Shown here one piece after another: positions 38,101 to 43,301 of a stretch of 64,000 bases of DNA. Under the pieces are notes generated by a model. It had not been told where the DNA came from, did no database searches, and saw nothing but the letters and a program-made list of their open reading frames with translations. This DNA is from Saccopteryx bilineata (taxonomy: Eukaryota; Chordata; Mammalia; Chiroptera; Emballonuridae): the NCBI RefSeq assembly GCF_036850765.1, contig NC_089490.1, positions 386,708,558 to 386,772,557 on the forward strand, in the 5' to 3' direction. Every line of letters begins with the position of its first letter. The first letter of the stretch is position 1. Both the position numbers and the translations under genes were made by a program.

Positions 38101-41100
38101 AACAAAAGAACAAGGCTTTCCACACATTGATGGAAAAAGATCTCCAAGTTGTATTGTTTAGTGAAAAAAAGGAAAATGCAGGTGACTGGTACCTCTTATA
38201 TAAGTAATAAGTAATGGAAAAAGAGTGGGTGTATAAGTCTGTATTCATAATTACTTGTATAAAGCAGAAAATCCTAGAAGATTACATAAGAAACTAAAAA
38301 TATGTTTATTGATACACAAGACAGGAGGGAGACTTTTCACTGTGTAACTTTGTACAATTCCCAGTTTTTGAAACATGTAAGTAAGTTTCCTGTTCAAAAA
38401 GTTAAGCAAATTTTAAATTAGGAAGAACATGGACATGAAATACAGTTCTGCCGTTTAGTAGTTGAGTAGATTTGGACAAGTACTCAGCCTCTCTGAATCG
38501 TAGTTTTCCCATCTATAAAAAGGCTGAAGTATATAGTGGGAGCAGGCTCCTGAGATTGTTATTAGGATTAATGAAGGGTGAATGTAAGGGACCTAGCAGC
38601 ATGCCGGCCCCTAGTAACTATTCAGTTAAATGGTTATTAGCTCGTGCTACTGTTCTTAATCTCGGCAGTAAGTGAATATGTTATTTAAGAGTCACCAACT
38701 TGAGCTGACCATTCCCTCGTAGAACCAGACGTCCTGGGTCCTCTCCAGCATGGCGGCCCTCTACTGGAGAGTGAGAGGCCAAGGGAAGAAGGCCATCGAC
38801 TGCCTCCGCCAGGCCCTCCACTACTCCCCACACCACGCCAAGGTGAGTGGGGCTCAGAGAGGGGAGTCTCCGGCCCTTGGTCCTTTCCAGTGGCCAATGG
38901 TTTGTTCTGAGGTTTTCACTTACTCGGCCAGTAAAATGGCGGAAGACTAGCACGGGGCGGAAGAACCTGCCACCGTCCGCCTGGCACCCGCAAGCCTGCT
39001 AGTTGTATGCTCATTCACGGCTTCTCCACCTCAGCGAGGTGGAACATGGGAGGAGGCTGTCAGGTCACTGTGAGAGATTACATCACTTTTACATTTATTT
39101 ATTGGTTTCAGAGAGAGAGGAAAGGGGGAGAGACAGAGACAGAAACGGAAACATCTGTCTGTTTTGGTATGTGCCCTGACAGGGAATCAAACCGGCAACC
39201 TTCGTGTGTTGGGGTGATGCTCTAACCCCATGGTTGGCAAACCACGGCTCGCGAGGCACATGCAGCTCTTTGGCCCCTTGAGTGTGGCTCTTCCACAAAA
39301 TACCACGTGCAGGCGCTACCTTGATAAGGAATGTACCTACCTATATAGTTTAAATTTAAACACTTTGGCTCTCAAAAGAAATTTCAATCGTTGTACTGTT
39401 GATATTTGGCTCTGTTGAGTAATGAGTTTGCCGACCACTGCTCTAACCAACCAAGCCATCAGGCCAGGGTGCGATTACATCATTTAGTACCCTTCTGCTG
39501 TATGTAATCAGAGCCACCCAACACAGCCAATACACTGGCCCAGGCAGGCCATCGCCCTGGAGTTCTGGACACAGCTGAACCCCTGGGCCTGGAGGCCTGT
39601 TGTACTTGTTTTGCTTGCGCTCCTGACTTAAGCTTGCTTCCAGACACAGAAAGAAGTAAATTTCCATTTCTTCATGTGTATCAGCCAGTTCCTGTTCTTT
39701 GTCTTCACCTCTTACACACACACAAACACAAAACAGTACACCCCTGTAACATCAATCTTTTCAAAAAAGCCTGTTATTGTTATGAAAATGTACAATGGGG
39801 GGGACATAGACAGGGACAGACAGAAAGGGAGAGAGATGAGAAGCATCAGCTCATAGTTGTGGTACTTTCAGTTCATTGATTGATGTCTCATATATGCCTT
39901 GATCAGGGGCAGGGGCAGGCAGCTACAGCTGAGCCAGCAACTCCTTGCTCAAACCAGCAACCTTGAGCTCAAGCCAGCGACCTTGGGCTCAAGCCAGCAA
40001 CCTTTGGGCTCAAGCCAGCAACCCCACACTCAGGCTGGTAAGCCCATGCTCAGGCCAGTAACCTCGGGTTTTTGTACCTGCGTCCTTAGCATCCCAGGTC
40101 AATGCTCTATCCACTGCGCCACCACCAGGTCAGGCAAGAATGTACAGTTTTTTAACAGTACATGAGGTCTGCATTAATCTCCAGATCTCATACTTCCTCC
40201 AGACTTGGCTCCAAACTTGACATACAGTTGATGTCTTTGTTCATAAGGGCAGTATAGGGAGGGGGGGGCGGGTTCAGGCTCTGCTGTCACACATTGCCGA
40301 GTTCAAACACAGCTCTGCCTCAGACTAGCTTTGTTGTGATTTGAGGCAAGTTATTGAACCTTTATGACCTCATATACTGTTATGCACTCTTATGGGTGTC
40401 CAATTGGGATGAGGATGAGTCCTTCCCCCAGTCTTATTTCTTCTGTGTCTCCTATAGAACCCAGTACAATGTGATAACAGTTGCTCAGGTAATACATTTA
40501 AAGGGATTATTTGTGATGATATAATGTTGCCACCTGTTGAACCCATCCTTCACTGCTCTTTTCTGCCAGGTGACAGGGCAGGGCCAAAGCTCTAGATTGA
40601 TGGTCAGAGAGCTTTTTCTGCAAAAAACCAAACAGTGGCAGGCCAGACAGCCTGTGTTGCAACCACACAGTTCTGCCATGGTAACATAAACCAGCCACAG
40701 AAATACGTAAAGGAACGGGGATGTTTGGGCTCCGATAAAATGTTACCAAAACAGGCAGCCAGCTGGATGTGGCCTGTGGGCCACATTTGCCAGCCCCTGC
40801 TTCAGGTGATGCCATGGTCTTTGCAGAAAATACTTTTGCTCCATGACAGCATGTGGCCTGTGGACAGGTGTCAGTCCATTAGCTATTACCAAGCTGAAAC
40901 GAGACTGCACCCGAGTGTCAACCAACAACTTCACTTAGCGGAGTGTTTACTCAGCTGACATTTTTAATGTTTTATTTGTGTGTACTTGAGGCAAGACGTT
41001 CTTGGTGGAAGAACTAATGCGTTGGTTTATATTCTGGTTGGCCTGCCCCAGACCAGTAGCAAACAGCTGGCCAGCACATAGGTTACCCTGCATCATTTAC

Positions 41101-43301
41101 CGGGAAAGACCAACTGTATTACTTATGATCACGATAACCAAGAACAGAAGCTCACAAAGCAGTGTTCTTGCCTCCTCACCATTCTCCTTCCGCTCCCAGG
41201 ACGTGCCCCTGATTAGCCTGGCCAACATCTTGCACAACGCCAAGCTTTGGAACGACGCCATCGTGGTGGCCAACATGGCCGTGGAGATCGCGCCCCACTT
41301 CGCTGTGAACCACTTCACCCTGGGCAACGTTTACGTGGCAATGGTGAGGCTGGCGTGGAGCAGGGCGCGCCAAGTCCGCGCTGCTCCTCAGTGCAGCATC
41401 TTCTTTGATTTCAAAATGTATTTGACTATGTAATGTCCTCCAGTTGCCTGTAGGCTTTGTGTCCCAAATTCCCAGCTCCGCCAAAGGTATATTTTTTGGA
41501 TAAGGGATTTGTGAAGTTTTAAAACTGGTAAATGAAATTCATCAAGTATTCACAACTGTGTAGTTCACTATGAGTTTAAAAATAATAGCAGAGTCAGATT
41601 AACCTGCCATTTTCTGGAGACACCACCTGTTCCAGAAAGCGCTTGCCTCCCGTGCACAGGGACAGACTCACACACCCGTGCGCTGTTCTGGGGAGACTCA
41701 CACACCCGTGCGCTGTTCCGGGCTGGGCTAGGACCTTCCAGTGCCCTCAGGCCCTGTGCAGATCCTCCTGCACATCTTCACCTTGTTTTATCAGTTTTGT
41801 TTACGTGGTTGTCCCTCGCCCCAGAAGGAGGAGTTCCTTAGGGAAAACACTGCTCTTCGTCTGCCCGGTCCCTCCCCACCCCAGTGTTTGGCACTCAGTA
41901 GGTGCTCATCAGATGTTCACTGAATGATGAAATACCCCTAGCTTCATGGGATGCCATTGACAGAGAAAATGGCAAACCCATCAGCCAGAACCCTCATTCT
42001 GGTCAGAAACAAAGACCGAGTTCAGAGCTTAAAATTCAGGGGTTCCCTAGAAGCCATCCTAGCCACGTTTAACATGAGGACCATGTCACCCACTTCCATT
42101 TAAAACTTGGTGTCTCAGCATGGGGCTGTTCCCAGAGTGCGCTTAGTAACAGTTCACAGAACAAGCGGCTTCAGGCTGGGAGTTTCATGAACCACCCTTG
42201 ACTTCAAAGGCAGGAGGTGTCATCTGGTCAGGCAGGTATCTCTGAACGTGCAGATGTCCCTCTCTGCTGCTTTTTTGTTTTACTTTAAATTAGAGAGAGG
42301 GAAGGAGAGACAGAAACATTCATTTTTGTTCCGCTTATTTGTGCATTCATTAGTTGGTTATCATATGTGCCCTTACTGGGCTCAAACCCACAGCGCTGGC
42401 ATAGCGGGACAATGCTCTAATGACGAATCGAGCTACCAGGCCAGGGCTCCCGTCTGCTTCTTAATACTGAAGAATCTGTTTTCATCCCTAGCAGATGTGA
42501 AGTTTTCTACCCTGAATGAGGAATTCCTTCTCTCATTTGGCTAAAAGGAGACATTTAACTAATTGGTTTGGACTCTTGGAGAGTATTAGTCGAAGTAAAA
42601 GACAAACACCTTCAGTATGGCGATGATCATTTCTAACCATGTTCCTATTTTGTAAATGTTGGGGAGAATGAACTGTTTCAGAATTTACAAGTCCATGATG
42701 TCTGCCTCTCCTTCCACGTCTCCAGCCACAGTAGCTGTTCAGGCAGATGCAGTGAGCAGGTGTCAGGCAGAGTTCAGAGGTCTCTGCGAGGATTACGTGG
42801 AAGAATTTCATAGAGCCCCCCCCCAGCTCCCTGCTCCCCGCCCCCACCCAGTTTCTGCTGCACAGCAGGCACTCAGTAATGTCGGTCCTGGCTTGGATCA
42901 CCAGTTACTGCTGTTGTCAGGTCAGACCCTTGTAAGGTGACCCCCAACCCCGACTCCTGGGCTGTGCTGTGGTTTCCTTTGTGCCATGGCAGCTGCGGGG
43001 GTGGAGGAGGCAGCTGTCTGCTCCCAGACCTCACAGCTGCTCTCAGCGCCTTCGGTCCATTGAGAAAAGACTCCCACCAGCACTCAGGTGCCTCTGAGCG
43101 CACGGGAGCCCCAGTGCAGGTGAAGTGTGCTGGTAGGCGGCCTTTTAACATTTGTCCCTTTGCCCCTCACAGGAAGAGTTCGAAAAGGCGCTGGTGTGGT
43201 ACCAGTCCACTCTGAAGCTGCAGCCCGAATTCGTCCCAGCCAAGAACCGGATCCAAACCATCCAGTGTCACCTCATGCTGCGGGGACGGCGTTCTCCTTA
43301 G
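757..43301 (+). CDS. TTC17: TTC17, C-terminal part (nine spliced exons)
   Basis: Nine exons join without a frame break into 443 residues ending at a TAG (43299-43301). I recognise the protein as tetratricopeptide repeat protein 17 from its C-terminal segments (for example [85 protein letters not shown]) and the terminal GRRSP. Human TTC17 is about 1,141 residues, so roughly the last 39% is here and the start lies upstream. Known role: TTC17 works with CATIP in actin polymerisation and ciliogenesis; TPRs are helix-turn-helix scaffolds for protein binding. The first part in the window is acidic and low-complexity; the last about 130 residues form three TPRs. All introns are GT-AG and split-codon phases match at every junction. 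The coding sequence looks intact. Confidence 0.95.
914..2039. other. TTC17 intron, no feature recognised
   Basis: Start of the 11.2-kb intron between exons a and b. Non-coding and without a repeat I can name; 1420-1860 is more GC- and pyrimidine-rich. Confidence 0.45.
2040..2540 (+). mobile_element. L2-like LINE remnant
   Basis: The 3' part (GACTATGAGCTGC ... GTAAATAGTCATTCAAGTGG) has the layout of ancient L2 3' ends. Strongly decayed, no open frame. Confidence 0.45.
3269..3599. mobile_element. Non-autonomous hAT-like DNA transposon
   Basis: 331 bp with terminal inverted repeats CAGGGGTCCCCA and TTGGAGACCCCTG, flanked by a perfect 8-bp duplication ATCTAGTA (3261-3268 and 3600-3607). Eight-base target duplications are the hAT hallmark. 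There is no transposase frame. A shorter relative sits at 30407-30691. Confidence 0.88.
3680..4059 (+). mobile_element. SINE family A
   Basis: tRNA-derived head CCCTGGCCGGTTGGCTTAG with A- and B-box-like blocks (B box GGTTCGATTCC), composite body, and a CAAA-repeat tail. Imperfect target duplication (AAAACTATT / AAAACCTATT). One of the more diverged copies; its CTCF-like core is damaged. Confidence 0.88.
4341..4751 (+). mobile_element. SINE family A
   Basis: Full-length copy with a (CA)n/A tail and a perfect 17-bp target duplication AAAATTTACAAAGTAGT at 4324-4340 and 4752-4768. The short open frames on both strands here are SINE shadows. The CTCF-like core has one change (CGCCTCCTGGTGG). Confidence 0.95.
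4978..5169 (-). mobile_element. SINE family B, old copy
   Basis: Reverse-oriented tRNA-derived SINE ending CGCCACCACAGGTCAGG, with a diverged T-rich tail on the left. The flanks GGTAAGGTGATTTTT and GGTAACGTCATTTTT look like a decayed target duplication. Confidence 0.8.
5476..5827 (-). mobile_element. SINE family C
   Basis: Reverse copy: T-tract, GA-rich tail, then the tRNA-like head (CTATCCACTGCACCACCACC TGGTCAG). Target duplication CTACCTGTGAT at 5465-5475 and 5828-5838. Confidence 0.88.
6623..6832 (+). mobile_element. SINE family B, host of a nested copy
   Basis: Head GCCTGACCTGTGGTGG. Its target duplication (GGGAAAGTGCA, 6612-6622) recurs only after the second SINE, near 7086-7096. The second SINE therefore landed in this one's tail. 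Confidence 0.82.
6849..7073 (+). mobile_element. SINE family B, nested copy with (CT)n
   Basis: Perfect 16-bp duplication AGAAAAATGAAGGGGA at 6833-6848 and 7074-7089. It contains an expanded CT microsatellite (about 6975-7033). Confidence 0.92.
7781..8185 (-). mobile_element. SINE family A with two CTCF-like cores
   Basis: Reverse full-length copy with target duplication TACAATTCTT (7771-7780, 8186-8195). It carries CCACCAGGGGGCG twice, at 7882-7894 and 7904-7916. It shares the variant AAAGCGCGGCGGAGG with the copy at 30897-31323, so both belong to one subfamily. Confidence 0.95.
8500..8787 (-). mobile_element. SINE family C, old copy
   Basis: Reverse, diverged copy: GA-rich tail at 8513-8545, then the GCCACCACTTGGTCAG head. 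Target duplication not clear. Confidence 0.75.
8788..10661. other. TTC17 intron, no feature recognised
   Basis: AT-rich intron sequence. I see no repeat I can name with confidence and no exon. Confidence 0.4.
10662..10855 (-). mobile_element. tRNA-SINE, old reverse copy
   Basis: T-tract, GA-rich segment and decayed tRNA-like head (CCACTGAGCTACCTGGCCAG). Similar flanks TCCTGACTCTAGGC and CCCTGACCCTGGCC suggest a mutated target duplication. Confidence 0.65.
10856..11560. other. TTC17 intron, no feature recognised
   Basis: Non-coding intron without an identifiable repeat. Confidence 0.4.
11561..11770 (+). mobile_element. SINE family D with (CT)n
   Basis: Head GCCCTGGCCGGATAGCT, B box GGTTCGATCCC, a long CT microsatellite (about 11668-11720), then AATAAATTT tail. 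Target duplication ATCCCCACATT at 11550-11560 and 11771-11781. Confidence 0.92.
12151..12410 (+). CDS. TTC17: TTC17 exon b
   Basis: 260 bases, residues 53-139. The acceptor is TTGAATTTCAG|AT and the donor GAATGG|GTAAGA. The exon completes a split Asn, then reads [17 protein letters not shown], a predicted helical stretch ([20 protein letters not shown]) and an acidic end (SEDDEATEW). Third-position GC is high compared with the AT-rich intron around it. The frame runs on into the intron for 93 further codons before a stop at 12687-12689, so an unspliced transcript would give an altered tail. No known domain; conserved TTC17 linker sequence. Confidence 0.95.
12836..12992 (+). CDS. TTC17: TTC17 exon c
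   Basis: 157 bases, residues 140-191 plus the first base of a split Gly. The acceptor is CATTTCCTAG|ATC and the donor CACAAG|GTAAAT. The peptide is strongly basic ([20 protein letters not shown] and onward, including KR, KK and ARKR clusters), then [15 protein letters not shown]. The basic run is compatible with nucleic-acid, membrane or actin contact, but I infer no function from it. The upstream intron of 425 bases is the shortest complete one in the window. Confidence 0.95.
13205..13345 (+). mobile_element. MIR SINE fragment
   Basis: MIR core layout: TCATTTTCCTTATCTATAAA, then ATGGGAATAGTAA and GTGAGGACT ... GTAAAGCGCTT. Confidence 0.75.
14100..14657 (+). mobile_element. Old L1 3' region, interrupted by Tigger1
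   Basis: AT-rich L1M-type 3' sequence (GGCAGTTCACTAAATAC ... TTTGGAAACAACCTAAA). It appears to continue after the DNA transposon, at 16941-17300, so the transposon landed inside the L1. Confidence 0.6.
14658..16938 (+). pseudogene. Tigger1 (TcMar/pogo) DNA transposon, decayed transposase
   Basis: About 2.28 kb, close to the roughly 2.4-kb family length. The ends CAGGCGTGCCTCC and GGTATGCCTG are inverted repeats, with TA on the right (16939-16940) and CA, a likely mutated TA, on the left. The body matches the known Tigger1 layout: helix-turn-helix region near 15070-15250, then the DDE-type region to about 16350. Stops and frameshifts break the transposase into short frames such as 15538-15723 and 16365-16619, so it cannot be active. 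Confidence 0.9.
16941..17300 (+). mobile_element. Old L1 3' region, right half
   Basis: Continuation of the L1M-type sequence of 14100-14657 after the Tigger1 insertion, ending CTTTATAATAAACCTATATT and an A-run. Confidence 0.55.
17479..17798. mobile_element. Non-autonomous hAT-like DNA transposon, second family
   Basis: 320 bp with ends CAGGGGTCGGGAGCC and GGTTCCTGACCACTG. The 8-bp flanks TTCTAGAG (17471-17478) and TTCTAAAG (17799-17806) differ by one base. No transposase frame. Confidence 0.85.
18180..18575 (+). mobile_element. L2 LINE 3' end
   Basis: Typical L2 layout: TACAGTCCAAGCTTCT ... CTGCCTGGCACGCTCTT ... CTCAATAAATATTT. No open frame. Confidence 0.7.
18955..19080 (+). mobile_element. 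MIR SINE fragment
   Basis: CAGGTGACCTTAGGCAAGTC then CTGTCTCTGAGCC is the MIR core. Confidence 0.75.
19146..19364 (+). mobile_element. MER5A-type hAT-Charlie element
   Basis: Ends CAGTGGTTCCCTACCAGG and GGTTGAGAAACCTG. The internal CTGGCAATATCTGGAGACA, GGTTGTCACATCTGG and CATCTAGTGGGTGGAGGCC are diagnostic of MER5A. Confidence 0.88.
19738..19858 (+). CDS. TTC17: TTC17 exon d
   Basis: 121 bases, residue 192 (split Gly, completed by GA) through 231, ending with the first two bases of a split Asp. The acceptor is TTTTTTTCCAG|GAA and the donor GTTGA|GTGAGT. It encodes [20 protein letters not shown], then [18 protein letters not shown]. The donor is strong, and the exon is confirmed by the split Asp (GA + C) that restores DITEHIDF with the next exon. 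Reading through the donor gives an immediate TGA at 19859 in another register, so the splice position is well constrained. Confidence 0.95.
19993..20198 (+). mobile_element. SINE family B
   Basis: Head GCCTGATCTGTGGTGG, tail AATCAATAAATAAAGTC. Target duplication GGTGGTTCA at 19984-19992 and 20199-20207. It lies 134 bases past the end of exon d. Confidence 0.88.
20480..21080 (+). mobile_element. L2-like LINE remnant
   Basis: Pyrimidine-rich sequence with L2-like features (CTGCCTGGCCTCTTTGCCC, TAGCCTCCTAGCTGGTC). Boundaries uncertain. Confidence 0.4.
21110..23407 (-). pseudogene. 5'-truncated antisense L1, ORF2 (reverse transcriptase part)
   Basis: About 2.3 kb of L1, 3' end on the left. ORF2 runs from 23398 to 21902, shifts frame near 21966-21976 (a run of eight T) and continues in a second frame from about 21954 to 21352. 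The reverse-transcriptase palm is visible (SIDAEEAF motif [27 protein letters not shown] with the FADD box), followed by thumb and the Cys-rich C-terminal region ([17 protein letters not shown]). A short 3' UTR ends in a T-rich run near 21110 on the + strand. ORF1, the endonuclease domain and the 5' UTR are missing, so it cannot move by itself. It lies antisense to TTC17 in the intron before exon e. Confidence 0.95.
23408..23734 (-). mobile_element. SINE family A, old copy hosting the L1
   Basis: Diverged reverse A-type SINE ending CCACTGAGCCACTGGCCAG. TCAAATT lies at its right (23735-23741) and again left of the L1 (21103-21109). This fits an L1 inserted into this SINE's T-tract. Confidence 0.75.
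23742..24150 (+). mobile_element. L2 LINE 3' end
   Basis: CTTGCTTCCCCAGAGAACTC, GACTGTGAGCACCATAACA and GGGGCTGGGTATGG follow the L2 3' layout. Confidence 0.65.
24561..24952 (-). mobile_element. SINE family A next to exon e
   Basis: Reverse full-length copy with a perfect 12-bp duplication GATCAGCTGATT (24548-24559, 24953-24964). CTCF-like core CCACCAGGGGGCG at 24675-24687; the neighbouring one has lost a G. Its end is 75 bases from the exon at 25028. Confidence 0.95.
25028..25187 (+). CDS. TTC17: TTC17 exon e
   Basis: 160 bases, residue 232 (split Asp) through 285. The acceptor is CCATTTTTCAG|C and the donor ATAGAG|GTGGGT. It encodes [20 protein letters not shown], then [20 protein letters not shown] and [12 protein letters not shown]. 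This is a conserved TTC17 segment with no named domain. A SINE inserted in the upstream intron ends, with its target duplication, only 63 bases before this exon. A second good acceptor (CCCACTCAG, ending 24990) lies 37 bases upstream. Confidence 0.96.
25550..25860 (+). mobile_element. Old L1 3' fragment
   Basis: TGTCCAACAATGGAGAATTT and further AT-rich L1M-like 3' sequence to about 25860. Confidence 0.5.
26032..26115 (+). CDS. TTC17: TTC17 exon f
   Basis: 84 bases, exactly 28 codons in phase 0 at both ends, residues 286-313. The acceptor is CCCATTCTCAG|GTG and the donor GAAAAG|GTAAGT. It encodes [20 protein letters not shown], then RIAKVLEK. It leads into the first C-terminal TPR. Because it is symmetric, skipping it would keep the frame and shorten the lead-in to the TPRs. 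Confidence 0.96.
26449..26525. mobile_element. Small palindromic mariner-like MITE, copy 1
   Basis: 77 bp with inverted ends CTGCTCACAAAAAT and ATTTTTGTGAGCAG, flanked by TA (26447-26448, 26526-26527). No coding capacity. A relative lies at 58784-58858. Confidence 0.75.
26530..27311. other. TTC17 intron, no feature recognised
   Basis: Non-coding intron sequence without a repeat I can name. Confidence 0.4.
27312..27640 (-). mobile_element. Possible old LTR/MER-type remnant
   Basis: TTATCTGTTTCTGCCTAAAA then ACTGGCTTAAACAAAATTTT recalls a common ancient mammalian repeat class. Family and right end are uncertain. Confidence 0.35.
27840..29834 (+). mobile_element. Old L1 3' region hosting the minisatellite
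   Basis: GAATTCTATACCATCAAAAA, CAGTAGGCCTGCCCTGAAAT and GTTCTTCAGGAGG on the left, and the classic L1 3' end (CATCATTAGAAGAATGGATA ... GATGAATCTCAAAAATAC) on the right. The 24-bp array at 28125-28940 sits between them. Confidence 0.65.
28125..28940 (+). repeat. 34-copy, 24-bp GT-rich minisatellite
   Basis: 816 bases equal exactly 34 units of a 24-bp repeat with the invariant core GTGGCTGCTGGTCGGTGTGC. All differences fall in one three-base slot (GAC in 21 units, GTC in 9, ATC in 3, GAT in 1). The unit is 18/24 G+T on the + strand and holds two CpGs in most copies, about 67 in total. Because 24 is a multiple of three, several frames on both strands stay open over the array. These open frames (up to 324 codons) are by-products and not genes. 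Confidence 0.97.
29835..30170 (+). mobile_element. SINE family C
   Basis: Head GCCTGACCAGGCAGTGG, an A-run near 29939-29953, TCTC-rich 3' part. Perfect 12-bp duplication AAAAGATGTTGG at 29823-29834 and 30171-30182. Confidence 0.93.
30407..30691. mobile_element. Non-autonomous hAT-like DNA transposon
   Basis: 285 bp with inverted ends CAGGGGTCCCCAAACT and AGTTTGGGGACCCCTG and a perfect 8-bp duplication AGCTTGAG (30399-30406, 30692-30699). Internally deleted relative of the element at 3269-3599, carrying an extra segment near 30525-30560. Confidence 0.92.
30897..31323 (-). mobile_element. SINE family A nested in a C SINE
   Basis: Reverse copy with a T-rich tail, flanked by GTTTCTG (30890-30896, 31324-31330). 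CTCF-like core at 31040-31052. Same subfamily as the copy at 7781-8185. Confidence 0.9.
31362..31476 (+). repeat. (GGAA)n / (GGGA)n microsatellite
   Basis: About 115 bases of GGAA units with a central GGGA block, grown at the 3' end of the split C SINE. GGAA repeats can bind ETS-family factors; no such use is shown here. Confidence 0.93.
31615..31797 (+). mobile_element. SINE family B
   Basis: Head GCCAGACCTGTGGTGG and A-rich tail. Perfect duplication AGCTGAGCATT at 31604-31614 and 31798-31808. Confidence 0.93.
32509..32680 (+). mobile_element. SINE family B in the old L1
   Basis: Perfect 14-bp duplication AAAATTCAGTACCG at 32495-32508 and 32681-32694. Confidence 0.95.
32908..33303 (+). mobile_element. 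SINE family A in the old L1
   Basis: Full-length forward copy with duplication AAGTTAAGGGC at 32897-32907 and 33304-33314. CTCF-like core on the minus strand (CGCCCCCTGGTGG, 33180-33192). Confidence 0.95.
33595..33932 (+). mobile_element. SINE family C in the old L1
   Basis: Perfect duplication AAAAGACCTAAA at 33583-33594 and 33933-33944; internal A-run at 33708-33724. Confidence 0.93.
34083..34462 (+). mobile_element. SINE family A, older copy in the old L1
   Basis: Diverged head CCCCTGGCCAGCTGGCTCAG with an internal (CT)n expansion (34203-34264). Perfect 14-bp duplication GAAAAGCAGATCTT at 34069-34082 and 34463-34476. The CTCF-like core is decayed. Confidence 0.92.
35094..35139 (+). repeat. 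(TG)n(TA)n microsatellite
   Basis: About 28 bases of TG followed by about 17 bases of AT/TA in the old L1 3' region. Confidence 0.95.
36004..36413 (-). mobile_element. SINE family A with two CTCF-like cores
   Basis: Reverse copy. GGCTAACTTCA occurs at 35993-36003 and 36411-36421, so the exact right edge is ambiguous by a few bases. CCACCAGGGGGCG at 36109-36121 and 36131-36143. Confidence 0.94.
36565..36961 (-). mobile_element. MLT1-type LTR (ERVL-MaLR), old
   Basis: In reverse: TGCCTAGGGCTGCCAGAACA at one end, CTCACAATTCCGGGGGCT inside, and ATGAATTTGGGGGGAACACA then GCTCGTAACA at the other. This is the MLT1-like solitary LTR layout. No internal retroviral genes next to it. Confidence 0.75.
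36970..37419. other. TTC17 intron, no feature recognised
   Basis: AT-rich intron between the LTR and an L1 remnant; may be part of the L1 but not recognisable. Confidence 0.35.
37420..38400 (+). mobile_element. Old L1 ORF2 end and 3' UTR
   Basis: AGCAAGACCTTTCCAACTAC, AATATATAGAGAGCTTTTTC and GAATGACAAGTG follow L1 order, ending CATGTAAGTAAGTTTCC. Many stops. Confidence 0.6.
38425..38625 (+). mobile_element. MIR SINE fragment
   Basis: TTTGGACAAGTACTCAGCCT, CCCATCTATAAAAAGG and a GATTGTTATTAGGATTAATG core; it ends about 100 bases before exon g. Confidence 0.78.
38723..38842 (+). CDS. TTC17: TTC17 exon g (first C-terminal TPR)
   Basis: 120 bases, 40 codons, phase 0-0, residues 314-353. The acceptor is ATTCCCTCGTAG|AAC and the donor [31 protein letters not shown] followed by [20 protein letters not shown] fits the TPR pattern: small residues and an aromatic in helix A (AALYW), a turn, AI and QAL in helix B, and a terminal Pro. 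It follows a 12.6-kb intron, the largest complete one in the window, which contains the minisatellite and the densest nest of transposons. Confidence 0.97.
39075..39475 (-). mobile_element. Old tRNA-SINE interrupted by a hAT element
   Basis: GA-rich tail, GTGCCCTGACAGGGAATCAA, and the head resuming after the hAT insertion (ACCAACCAAGCCATCAGGCC). Decayed. Confidence 0.7.
39228..39440. mobile_element. Non-autonomous hAT-like DNA transposon, third family
   Basis: 213 bp, ends CATGGTTGGCAAACC and TTTGCCGACCACTG, flanked by CTCTAACC (39220-39227, 39441-39448) and nested in the old SINE. Confidence 0.82.
39794..40133 (-). mobile_element. SINE family C
   Basis: Reverse copy: GACAGGGACAGACAGAAAGG tail, five CAAGCCAGC-type repeats at 39945-40050, head GCGCCACCACCAGGTCAGG. 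Flanks share AATGTACA. Confidence 0.82.
40265..40390 (+). mobile_element. MIR SINE fragment
   Basis: GAGTTCAAACACAGCTCTGC then GGCAAGTTATTGAACCT is the MIR core. Confidence 0.72.
40590..40803 (+). mobile_element. MER20-type hAT-Charlie element
   Basis: AGAGAGCTTTTTCTGCAAAA, CAACCACACAGTTCTGCCAT and GATGTGGCCTGTGGGCCACA to GCCAGCCCCTG match MER20. Confidence 0.8.
41200..41343 (+). CDS. TTC17: TTC17 exon h (second TPR and start of third)
   Basis: 144 bases, 48 codons, phase 0-0, residues 354-401. The acceptor is CCGCTCCCAG|GAC and the donor [32 protein letters not shown] then [14 protein letters not shown] is a full TPR (LA-I-L helix A, W turn, A-M-AV-EIAP helix B). [14 protein letters not shown] is helix A of the next TPR, which the last exon completes. 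The exon is GC-rich in an AT-rich setting. Confidence 0.97.
41650..41935 (+). mobile_element. L2 LINE 3' end
   Basis: GTGTTTGGCACTCAGTAGGT then GATGTTCACTGAATG is the L2 terminus. An imperfect 34-bp tandem duplication (GACTCACACACCCGTGCGCT) begins at 41665. Confidence 0.65.
42272..42446 (-). mobile_element. Old tRNA-SINE
   Basis: GAGAGAGGGAAGGAGAGACA tail and head GAGCTACCAGGCCAGGG in reverse. Confidence 0.7.
42450..43172. other. TTC17 last intron, 3' part
   Basis: Non-coding. A MIR-like stretch may lie at 42690-42900, but I cannot place its edges. Confidence 0.35.
43173..43301 (+). CDS. TTC17: TTC17 last coding exon (end of third TPR and C terminus)
   Basis: The coding part is 129 bases: 42 residues (402-443) plus TAG. 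The acceptor is [35 protein letters not shown] completes the third TPR (FEKAL, Y, L-L-P), followed by [16 protein letters not shown] and the end RGRRSP. As I remember the human tail, it has two lysines where there is a single Arg here, so the bat protein may be one residue shorter; this is memory, not alignment. The exon continues into the 3' UTR. Confidence 0.96.
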   Translation, partial: EEFEKALVWYQSTLKLQPEFVPAKNRIQTIQCHLMLRGRRSP

